Assembly (NCBI GenBank): GCA_010093485.1
Contig: MU001496.1
Location: forward strand, 1,431,666 to 1,495,665
DNA: 64,000 bases
Reading direction: 5' to 3'
From: Karstenula rhodostoma CBS 690.94
Taxonomy: Eukaryota > Ascomycota > Dothideomycetes > Pleosporales > Didymosphaeriaceae
Part shown: in pieces, positions 24,143 to 34,010 of the stretch
How the letters are laid out: every line of letters starts with the position of its first letter
Position numbering within the stretch: the stretch's first letter is position 1
Translations under genes and position numbers: made by a program
Notes under the pieces: generated by a model
What the model saw: only the letters and a program-made list of their open reading frames with translations
Database searches by the model: none
Told to the model about the DNA's origin: nothing

Positions 24143-24963
24143 GTGTGCGTCTTTGATGTGCCTGGAGTATGGTTGTCCTCGTGAACCAAATGTCTGGTTT
24201 GCGTGTACATGGCATATAAAGCTTACAGAGAAGCGTTCAAGGACGGTCATCAGGAAAAAAGGTGCTGGGACAGTCTGCAGTGGGTGGGTAGCACGGCATA
24301 CGCTTCGTACATCTTGTAAATGAAAGAGCTTTCATATACAAGGTCCCGTAGCCCTTTCTGCCCTGACCAATTTATAAGTGTACCCGCCTCTGTGCCTGCA
24401 GTCCTCATATCAGCCCGTTGGCTCCATCCATTTCTTGCCCAAGACTTTCTTCGATGTTTCATTGCCCTGAGATACGTACTACTAGTAACTCATCTCGTCC
24501 CGAATGCACTCCACTCCATATATGTGGCTACGCGATCCACAAATGAAGGATCTAGACTTGGAGTCCATGTTGGACGATATCGAGCCTATTCTCGTCGGTG
24601 CTCCTTGTGTCGTCTGTTACCTTTGTAGTGATTCTAAACGGACGTGCGATTGGTGGATCACGCTTCCTGAACTTAGCCGTCTCTGAGACATTGCCCGCTG
24701 ACGATGCAAGTCAGCGTGGGAACCAAGCGATCTACGATAGACTTTACTAATCGGGTATGATACACGCTCTTAACGTGATTCCAATGCTACCCAACCATCA
24801 GCACTCAATTGATCGAGTGTGCATCTCTTCTCATGGCCACGGCTTTGAGCATTCAACCTTCCAATCCCATCATCTCATTGTCTGAATATCGGGTAGTCGA
24901 GACATACAGCATAGCACCAGATCCTTAAAGCAGAGTGACTTCCATTCAACCCCAGTTATCAAG
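24143..24963. other. Intergenic, no firm gene
   Basis: An 820-bp spacer. A 60-codon frame at 24504-24686 (MHSTPYMWLRD...) looks partly protein-like but has no recognisable family or splice partner, so it is not called. Confidence 0.5.
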
Positions 24964-26639
24964 ATGGAACCCATCAAACGCCTCACGTGGCCGCCTCCGC
25001 GGTACATCGTTTCAAGCGCCATCTGCTCTTTCGGCGGCTTCATCTTTGGGTTGGCTACACGATCGCACGTCACCATTCCCTCGCTAACAAATACTATAGT
25101 ATGGATACAGGCATCATCGGCCCTGTCACTGTCATGCAAAAGTACACTGAAGACTTCGGAACTACATCTGCGATCGTTCACGGTCTGATCGTGTCCACGA
25201 TCCTCATACCAGCCGCCCTTTCAGCCTTTGCCGCAGGTCGCGTGGCCGATGCAATCGGTCGCGCAAGAACTATCACTTTGGGTGGGCTGATCTTTGGAAT
25301 GGGTGCGGCGCTTGAAGCTGGTGCTGTGCATTCGGGCATGTTCATTACTGGGAGGGTGATCGAGGGTTTCGGCGAGGGGTTGTTCTTGGGTAATTTGGTC
25401 GTGTATGTTGAGATCGTCCACTATCCTGCCCGCTTCCGGTCATCTAGCAAGTGGATATGGCACTGACAAAGTAGATGCATCACCGAGATCTCACCACCAC
25501 GCAGTCGCGGATCACTGACATCCTACCCACAATTGACGAACACCGTCGGGTTAACGGTCGGCTTCTTCTCTTGTTATGGCACGCGCAGCCTCGATTCGTC
25601 ACTCTCATGGCGTCTCCCATTCGCGCTGCTCTCCGGTTTCGCATTCGCGTTCGCGGGTACGAGCTGGTTCTGGCTTCCTGAAAGTCCGAGATGGTTGCTT
25701 GTTCGAGGGCGAAAGGAAGAGGCTGCGAGGGCGTGGGATATTCTTGACATCGCCAGCGCTGATCGCGAAAAAGTGCAGAATGAGCAAGAGATGGCTGTCC
25801 TGGGTGGTTCTGGCACTGTTGAAGCACCACCGGCTGAGGTGAAGAGAGCTCGGGATGGCTGGCTGCATTTGCGCCAGATGTTCGTGCGCGGACGATACTT
25901 GGTGCCTTCGCGATGGGGATGCAGCAGATGAGCGGTATCGACGGGATTCTCTATGTAAGTTCATGCGGGGATGTACCATTGAGGCTTGACCCTCTCTCAA
26001 GGCCGTTTGTCTCCACTTGCTCCTACTGACCTTTCCCAGTACGCACCTCTCCTTTTTGAACGCGCCGGTCTCAGCTCCGCCAAAGCGTCTTTCCTCGCCT
26101 CCCGAGTTTCCGCCATCGTGATTATGGCTGCCACAGTGCCCGCCTTCATCTACGCCGATAGATGGGGCCGCCGACATTCGACCATCTACGGAGGGTTAGC
26201 ACTTTCAATGCTTATGTTCCTCATCGGCAGTCTGTACGCCTCCTCGTCGGTCCACGAAACGCATGGTGCAGGCCGATGGGTTGTGATCGCCTCAATCTAC
26301 ATCTTCGCCGTAGTCTTCTGCACGACGTGGGCGATGGGAATCAAGACATGGGTAGCAGAGAGCCAACCGCAGCGCTCACGGTCGAGCGCCACGAACCTTG
26401 CGTACGGGAGCAACTGGCTGACGAACTTCCTCGTCGCACTCACCACGCCGGTGCTGCTGGATCGTAGTAGCTTCGGTGCGTACTTCTTGTTCGGCGGCTG
26501 TACACTCATCACTGCTATCGTTTGCATGATGTGGATGCCAGAGACGCAGGGCAAAACGCCTGAAGAAATCGAAGCGGCGTTCGCGCGGAAGGCCCCTGGA
26601 AAGAAGAGTCTATTCAGGCTGATGCGGAGGCCCTTTTAA
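24964..26639 (+). CDS. MFS sugar transporter (one joint uncertain)
   Basis: Modelled as 24964..25049, 25100..25402, 25475..25803, 25845..25954, 26040..26639 (475 residues). Splices restore family motifs: GGFIFG|MDTGIIG across the first intron, LVV|CITEISPPRSRGSLTSYPQ across the second, and GIDGILY|YAPLLFERAGL across the last. GRVADAIGR (loop 2-3), PESPRWL (end of TM6) and PETQGKTPEEI (after TM12) are hallmark sugar-porter sequences. It should be a 12-helix plasma-membrane proton or facilitated sugar carrier. Between 25800 and 25850 the frame must change to reach GWLAAFAPDVRARTILGAF. A 41-nt intron (25804-25844, GTGGTT..GAAG, no good branch site) would do it; otherwise the gene carries a one-base frameshift and may be a pseudogene. 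The substrate is not determined. Confidence 0.8.
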
Positions 26640-26939
26640 TTTGTCTTCCAGTGGAGATGGATCTTCAGGAAAGATTACAAATGCTGCATTCGTCGTACGT
26701 CGGCCCAAGAGAAAGGATGCGCGGCATTCACGCGTACCGGCGAACCCGCGCGTGCCCCCCAACGACTGCATGACACGCGCATTAGGATCTGGTGCGCCGC
26801 TCGCGGAGTTGTAGATTCCGAATGCCGACTTGATAAAAAGAGTGGTGTTGTGGTCGCTGCGATTCAGAAGACGGGGCGACGTCTCTGGCCTTAGCGGAAG
26901 TCTGGTGGGCCAGCGGGATGCGAAAGCGCCGAGTCATCG

Positions 26940-29690
26940 TCTGCTCGCGTTTGTTTTCATGCCTGCAATATCGCGTCGCACATCTCAAATGTCTAGTCTA
27001 TTATACTGCGAGGCTCCCTCTACTAGACGCGAATTTTACTTTTGTCAGAGGGTTGTATTGCTGAAACGCGACGGGTGGGCGCGACGGGATGCCGCCCATC
27101 TCGCTACGTGAAAGACACTTTCCCCCGACCCATTTCAGAATAACAAGTCAAGACAAGATCGCTAGTAGTCAATATTGTGCTTTTGGACTTGCTCTATCAA
27201 ATGGAAAAGGTCTCTTCCGTTTTGGAGCCATATTGATCAAACGCGAGCGAACGCGACACGGTACTTGTAGATGGATTAGGTCACCAGGCGTCGCGCCTTT
27301 GCTCGCGTTTCCGATACACAGCTGCAAATCATATGATTGTGCAGGTTATTGTACATTTGGATCCCGGCCCTCGAATGAATTGAAGCGTTTGTCTTCCAGA
27401 TGGCCGTTGTTCGAATGGGGCGGTGGATGAGATGACCAATTCACTCCCGCGCGCCTCCCAGACAACCGCGACGCGCTCGCGTTTCCGCCACAGAGCTCTG
27501 GATAAAATTCTAAGTATACCTGGATGTACCTGGAGATGTATTCTATCAGTCTTCGAAAGGATTTGTCTTCCAGGGCGATGCTGGGCAAACGCGACGGAAC
27601 GCGACGTGGAAAATGGGTGGTCTGTGCAGGAAGTACGGCCAAACGCGAAGCGCTCGCGTTTGATGGGGACGACCGTAGATTATGTCATTTTATGCGCCTG
27701 TATACTTTCAGTCTTTCTCTATCAGACGCGAAAATTAGATTCCTCTCCAGGGTGGTGGTGCGCGAGCGTGGCGGAGAGTTCGGCACCATCTACGGCACAG
27801 CGAGCCCGGCCTCGCCTTTCCTCGCCTTCGGTCGCGTTTGACGAGCAGACACCTGTATCGTGTTTCGAGGGCGGGGATATGTTAATTCGAGTCCCCTCTT
27901 CCATACGCAAGGGTGCGCTTCCTTCCCTGACCAGCGCTCGTGAAAGGCGAGCATGGAATGGGGCGGCAAATGGGGTCCACGCGAGCGGGGCGCGACATCC
28001 CGTCGCTTTTCGCGCGCAACGCCCTGGAGATGGCGCGTTCATGGCGAATGTAGTAATTCGATTCGTCTCTTTCGAATGGATATTTTACTTTTCTCTCTAG
28101 TCTACTGTTGCGGAAACGCGACGGGGGCAAGCGACCGTGATGTGGTCCCAGGCTAGGCCGCGGCATCTCTCTTTACATTCCGCGTCCACACCCCAATTCC
28201 GTGCGCTAAACCTCCCGAACACTATTTGAGATCTGCTCTTTCGAATGCATTTTTCAGAAAGGTCTTCCGATGCATAGTTGCGGAGAACGATCGTGAATCT
28301 GTGGGGCATACCCAGAACGGACCATACCCGTTCGCGTTTCACGAGTACGTGCTTGCTCCGCGCGAAAAGCATATGAATATGTAGCTTTAGATGCAATCTC
28401 CAGGACGCGAGATCGGCTTGATCTCTCGACAGATGCTGGCCAAACGCGAAGGGGTGCCGTGCGGCGGGACGGGCAGGATCTTACACTATCACAACACTGC
28501 ACACCACACAACCGTTTTCCATACACGTGCAGTATACCCTCGGATACCCCTTCGTTTTCTCTATCGGACAAAGCAGACGTCATGAGTTTTGGAGTTCTGC
28601 TGAGCAAACGCGAAAGAAGGCGAGGGGGCAGTGTCGTCACCGGCTCCGAGCGCGAAAACACGCCCAGGCTCGCGTTTATTTTCATCCAACGCGCAACGCT
28701 GCAGACCGCTATCTGAAATATTCATTTAGTACTATCGAGCCGTTGCTACCAAGCGCGAAAATTCTCGCCATCGCCATGGCTATAGCGGTCAAACGCGAGC
28801 GGAACTCGCGCCCGGGTGGTACTATTAGACACACCACATCGCGTCCGCTCGCGTTTTACGCGCAGCCTCCCAAATCGCAAATCAAGTGGCTGAAGATGTA
28901 GTAGTAATGCTGCTCTATCAAACGCGAATCTTACTTTTACGTCCAGAGCGATGCTGCGGAAACGCGAGGGGGTCTTTGTGACGGAATTTTGGCGCTTTTC
29001 ACGCTAAAACGACCTCCACCTCGCGTTCCCTCGTGTTTCGCGCACAACGCTTCAAAATATACAGGCAGTGTATGGATATGTAGAGAGTGCTTTCCTCTAT
29101 CAGACGCGAATTTTACTTTTATGTCCAGAGTTTTGCTGCGGGAACGCGGCGGGAAAGAGCTCGGTCGGTCCCCAAAACATACACCACCTCGCGCTCGCTC
29201 GCGTTTCGCGCGCAACGCACTGGACTGCAGGAAATGTACCTAGAAATGTACAGAAAATCTCCCTCTACCAGACGCGAACCCTAGTTATCTGTCCGGGGCG
29301 GTGCTGCGGAAACGCGAGGACGTTTGGAACGGCGCGGTGGCGCTTTCTACGCACACCACCTCGCGTCTATTCCTGTCCGACGCACATCACCCTAGAATGT
29401 CTATCCGGCATGCGCGGTTATACTCATGGACTTTTTCTATCGAACGCATATTCTATTTCGATGTTTGAGGGCATGCTGCAGAAATGCGATACGGACTGCC
29501 GATTGCATGGTGGTGCTTCTCCTGCGCCCACCGTCTCGCGTCTGTTCTTGCTCGACGCGCGCCACCCTGAGACGTCCATTTAATATGCATTACGATACTA
29601 CATCATCTTCGCTATCTAATGAGGGTTTCGGATTGACGTCTGGGGTTCTGTTGCGGAAACGCGAGAAGGATTGATGTCGCGATGTCAGGC
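26940..29690. repeat. Degenerate ~172-bp tandem satellite array, about 16 units
   Basis: A recurrent block 'CTCTATCAGACGCGAATTTT' then 'CCAGAG..TGCTGCGGAAACGCGA' then 'CTCGCGTTTCGCGCGCAACGC' repeats with a period near 172 bp. Anchors of the first block occur near 27018, 27191, 27370, 27541, 27715, 28065, 28235, 28395, 28555, 28730, 28912, 29094, 29262, 29435 and 29605. CTCGCGTTT or close variants occur near 26944, 27301, 27475, 27650, 27826, 27996, 28331, 28667, 28845, 29022, 29195, 29362 and 29534. Units are diverged, but the ACGCGA and TCGCG boxes are best kept. The array is CpG-rich and shows no RIP signature. No long conserved ORF exists in it. Confidence 0.88.
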
Positions 29691-30500
29691 CATTCACCTT
29701 AGCACACACACCCGGGTACCTGCAGGCTTGTGGGGCTTCCCGGGCCGAAAAAAACACAAGATACGCCCGTGGGTACCTGTGGGCTACTCCCTCTCTGCCC
29801 ATCGTATCCATTTGTTCCTTCGAGCTTCAGTAGCAGAATTGGGATGGTTGAGGCAACGGTACTCCTAGGCAGCCTGCTATAAAGCCTCCCCCACAGTTCG
29901 CTGACTGTGTACAGATATCCATGGGTCTCCTTGTGGAGCAAGAGGGTTCCATCGACCAACGGGTCTATGCCGGTTGGAGACGGTGGAGTGTTCTGGTGCT
30001 TCTCAGTCGGTGTCACCGCACTTGAAATAAATGCATAAAGGGCTCAATATTTATATTATAGCGTTTACGGAGTGCGGTATGAACTGTACCTAAACCTAAA
30101 GCGATGGCAAATAGGTTTTCTCGAACTGTTTGTATCATTGAAAAATCCACTGTGCCAGTGGACTCGACCGTTTCCTGTCATGGTGCCCGACCGTTTCCTG
30201 TCATTGTGTTGACAAATGGAGCCACGGTACTGACGCCCCAACGCTCTCGGTGGAAAGCAAAAAGCCTTTTCCAAGAATGGTACGACTTAGCACCCACCGA
30301 AAAGCGTAGAGTATCTAGATATAAATTCCTCCGGTTTGCCTCCTTTGATGTGCGCTCTACACACTGCCTTCAAACTTCACTCCTCTGAGCTACTCAAATA
30401 CCAAGATGCAATAGTCCTCGCACTCTGTTAACGCCTTCTCCAAGCTCTCAGCACACTTTGCACAACAACCAGCCGCCTTCTCAAGTCCAGAACATCCAGC
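29691..30500. other. Intergenic with small direct and inverted repeats
   Basis: No supported gene. It contains a short palindrome CCACTG-TGC-CAGTGG (30148-30162) and a 17-bp direct repeat CGACCGTTTCCTGTCAT (30165-30181 and 30188-30204). The motif TTGAAAA(A)TCCACTGTGC at 30138 recurs at 31656. Confidence 0.55.
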
Positions 30501-31344
30501 ATGTCAGGACACTTCAGCTTCATCGTCTCGAGGGGCAACAATGACATCGCCTTAGAGACGCCCCGCCCGCTCTTCCTCCTAATTTGGGACAATCACTGGG
30601 GTATCTTCCTACCTGATCGGCATTCAAGCTCTTCCTCAGGGAAAATATGGCATGTACGCGTAACGGACATGAAAATCAAACGTCAGCACCGCAGCAGCGG
30701 ACCATCAAAGCTCTTCAGGCTAATCGTTCCCTGCACCGAAAAGGGCGTCGACATCGTCAAAGAAAACCACATCCTCAGGAGCGGTAGTTGCAAAATCTAC
30801 AAAATCGACGACGCCTATGCGACTGAGAGTGTGCTCGATTCCATCACCAAGAAGATCGAGCCGAAATTCCCGTCAGACCTTTGTCGTGGAGGTGATTCGT
30901 GAGCTAGAGTCTCGCGGCCATGCTACAAGAGAGGCGGTGGATTTCGTGAGGAGACAGAGTTTGGCGAGTGTGCGCGTTACAACTTGGAACCGAGAAAGGC
31001 GGCATCCCCTACCGGATTTGGCACTCAACAATCTTGGGCCCCGGGCGCCGAGGGTCGATTTCTCTTCAACGGATAGTACTAGGGGGGTTTACAGAGGAAG
31101 TTCTAGAGGACCGAATAGTTCGGGCTCGGGTTCGCGAGCAGGATCGGACACGCATAGGAGGATTGAGGAGATGAATCCGAATCGGAGAGAAAGGAATCGG
31201 GCAGAAGTGCACTCCGACGTTAATATCGGGCATCGCCCAGCAAGGGCCACAAATCCAGCACGAGCGACTCCGCACCGCGGCCATGCCAGGGAGGTGGCTT
31301 CGCGCGGAACAGAGGTTGGCATGCCGGGCGGGTGGGTCGATTGA
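30501..31344 (+). CDS. Hypothetical protein with basic disordered tail (frame joint uncertain)
   Basis: The ATG at 30501 opens an N-terminal domain of about 130 residues (MSGHFSFIVSRGNNDIALE..., LFLLIWDNHWGIFLPD, IWHVRVTDMKIK, LFRLIVPC) that looks like a folded beta-rich unit. That frame stops at 30902. In the next frame, from about 30877, a clearly coding continuation reads TFVVEVIRELESRGHATREAVDFVRRQ and then an Arg/Ser/Pro-rich tail ending GMPGGWVD, stop at 31342-31344. The joint needs either a 46-nt intron (30831-30876, GTGCTC..CGTCAG, no clear branch site) or a single-base frameshift. No family is recognised. Its position beside a satellite array and pseudogenes suggests a lineage-specific gene, possibly decaying. 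Confidence 0.55.
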
Positions 31345-31929
31345 ATCTTCAGTACTGGTGTTCAAAAGTGTCATATATGGATCCTTCATTGGATAGCCTT
31401 GGTTTTCTTATTGTTGACACGAATCACAAAATGGTGTCCCGTAAATGAAGGAGGTTTTGTGAAGAAAAGGTCCCACTCTGTTTTGTCCAGAAGACATCTG
31501 TACCCGTGAGGCTGATCCGTCGGTTCGCGCAACTGTTTCTCTCCTTAGAGTGGACAAAAGTTTAGAATGCCAATAGCCTTTCAATCACCCAGTCTGGCTT
31601 ACAAACGTACCTCATCATGAGTTGCAACCATTCGTAGATGAAAATTGGTGGTTGTTTGAAAATCCACTGTGCTCTGTATGATCAGTCGACTTTTGAAATT
31701 CCGCAATGATTGCGCAGGTTCGTTTCCTTGAAAACTGGACTGTGCAATACTTCAAACATTTCACTTGCACAGTTTGAAGAATGGTTCTGAATAAGAGGAA
31801 TATATGGCGATTGATAGACAGTTGCAACAGATCTGTGTTCCATCTCTTCTTTGCTTTACCTTCCACTGTAACCTGACTCTACCGCACCCCAATTACTGTG
31901 GTGGTCCTCCTTCAGGTCTTGTACTTTGA
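31345..31929. other. Intergenic, no gene seen
   Basis: Short frames only. Holds the second copy of the TTGAAAATCCACTGTGC motif (31656-31672). Confidence 0.5.
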
Positions 31930-33450
31930 TCAGGTTTTGCTTGACTGACACCATTCCCGGTCCTCTGGCTCCCGTAGCTTCTCTTCAATGTCGCTCCAAT
32001 GAGGCCAGGGTGACGCATAGTCCGAAGCGAGCAGCAGCTTCTTGGGGAGCTCGTCCTCATTTCGCCACACGCGGACCTTGATTCCTTACTTCGCGCCAGT
32101 TTCTATCATTTGACCCAGTCGTTTGCAAGTGGTTGAATCGAACTCGAGATATGTTTCCCTTATGGGACGGGTCCGCCCGTGCGTATTGTATATGAGTCCT
32201 GGCGCCTATTTCATGTTGATGTGAATGTCAAGTTCTACAAGGTGCCCGGTCCCACCGAGTTCCTTTACTGTGTTTTGTCGCGGCTTGCCCGAGCGCGTGA
32301 AGTATCAAATTTGACAAGGTGTCCGGTGTTAAACCAAGAGGATGTCCTTGTGGGAATAGTGGGTCTGCTTGGTCGTTGCGCGACTCATATCTACCAGGTC
32401 GTTTAGATTGTTGTATCCCATAGTATGGAACCAGCACACAACATCCATCAATTCTAAGGATTTGAGATTGGATGGAGGACTCTCAAATGGATGCGGCGGA
32501 ATCACTACAGGTTTATCGTCATCCCACTCATGAGAGGATACTAGCGACTTTCGATTCTCTACTAGATAATTTTAGTCAACAACCATCTTCACTCGTTTTG
32601 GTGTTCTAAAAGGCTGCAAAATAGCATCTCCGCGCCAGTTCTAGGTGTTATCTCAAGATGTTCGAGGCCAGGCAAGTGCTGAACTATGGCTGCGCTTACT
32701 TTGTGGCCATAGAGAGCGCAATTTGCTTCGCTAATTTAAGTTATTTCAAGGTTTAGAGACATAGTCTATCAAACAACAATTCAATCTCTTTCATCTTGAA
32801 GTTCACATTGTGAATCTCCAGTGTTTTAAGTAGTGTACCGAGAACGGCATGCAAGTAATATGTAAGAAGGGGCCAATAGATGCCGATTTTATCTTGGCCG
32901 GTAGAGATCCTGTTGAGAGATACATGCTCGAGGCTAGGAGTGATAGATATACATGACCGCATGCTATAGGTTTCGTCGCCAAGATGTCCATTGCAGATCA
33001 AGCGGAAGTTTTCTAGCTTCCAGAAAGGACGAGGTGCAGTGAGGTTGGGAGATACCAGACGCCAGTCCCACCCTAGGATACCCTTAGTCAAGGGAAATTC
33101 TTCCTCTTTGGTGAATGTGAAGTCAAGCTGTTCCAAATCAGTGGCCAACCAAAATATCAATGCCAGGATTGCATCGTGTGTGGGTTGATCGGAGGCACTT
33201 TGGAGCCAGCGTTTAGTGAAATACGGAGGAAGGCGTTTGGTAATTGCGGTAATGACAGCTTCTACCTGTTGCACAAGACCAGGCGCGCGTTTATACAGAG
33301 TTAACTTCCCCGACCAAGAATTCGCTGCAAAGCTGAGCTTTTGGACGTTGGCAGTCAGATCTTTGCCCGTAAGTGGCGTGGAAAGGAGGTCATCGAAGCC
33401 TTCATCAGTTCCATCGAGATTGACTTGGGGTCTGACAAAGGCTCGTTAAC
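31930..33450 (-). pseudogene. F-box/leucine-rich-type pseudogene copy B
   Basis: On the minus strand, VRPQVNLDGTDEGFDD and NVQKLSFAANSWSGKL (about 33436-33310) run into an open stretch to 32753 with leucine-rich-like pieces (FWKLENFRLICNG, PSLEHVSLNRIS, LLKTLEIHNVNF). Beyond it only fragments survive (LPGLEHLEITPRT; PSNLKSLELMDV) with stops between. The C-terminus is recognisable: ETYLEFDSTTCKRLG, an in-frame TAA, then VRVWRNEDELPKKLLLASDY and PWPHWSDIEEKL, ending at 31930. PWPHWS and VWR align with the same places in copy A (34.0-35.7 kb), so the two are paralogues. The start with its F-box is not found. The gene is clearly inactive. Confidence 0.7.
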
Positions 33451-33731
33451 GTTGCGATTGCGATAAGGAAGTACCAACAACGACGTAATGACAACGGCTG
33501 ATCTGTCGTTCATCGTTGGTGGAATGCAAGTTTGAGGATCGGTAGGAACAATCGCATCAAGTGGATGAAAGGCTCCGTGCGTTAAACATGTGCGACTTTG
33601 GAAGTGCTTATATCTCATACACTCGTGCCTTCCGATTGTCCACAGGCGTCATACGGGAAGAATTTGCTATCGTTTTACCGACGTTGTCGCAAGCACGGGT
33701 GGGGCCTAGGTCCACCATGTCTTTTGGGTAA

Positions 33732-34010
33732 CCTTCCGGAAGGCTGAAGGCGTGCAACCTGCACGGGAGAAAGACGTCCCAGAAAAATTCAGAAATGAAG
33801 CATCTCGCACTTTCTGTAATTGAGCCAGGTCTACCTCGCTCAACCCACTACTCTCTGCATCACCCCGTATAGATTCCCGGAAGGTTGAGTGCTCCAAACC
33901 CACACGGGGTAGGAGGCCCTACTGAAGTCTAGAAACGAAGCATCTCACACTCTCTGCATTTTAGCTAGCTTTATCTCGCCCAAATCACTAGTTTCTATAT
34001 CATTCTTCGG
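33732..34010. repeat. Tandem duplication of ~150 bp in the 3' flank of copy A
   Basis: Two units (about 33732-33885 and 33888-34010) share GGAAGG.TGA, CA..CACGGG, GAA..AAGCATCTC.CACT.TCTG and TATCTCGC/TACCTCGC..CAA...CACTA in order, roughly three-quarters identical by eye. The second unit runs up to the stop codon of pseudogene A. Confidence 0.65.

Noticed and set aside
24504..24686. 60-codon frame between DUF6604 and MFS genes
   Set aside because: Protein-like composition but too short, without family, splice partners or clear start context.
27423..29583. Frames of 100-225 codons within the satellite
   Set aside because: They are a by-product of the repeat unit; translated text is not conserved between units except where DNA boxes are.
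26940..29690. Array considered as a CRISPR-like repeat
   Set aside because: Units are ~172 bp and diverged, lack constant short repeats with unique spacers, and the genome is eukaryotic.
32115..32160. GAGTTCGATTC on the minus strand as a tRNA B box
   Set aside because: No matching A box, acceptor stem or anticodon arm; it lies in the coding relic of pseudogene B.
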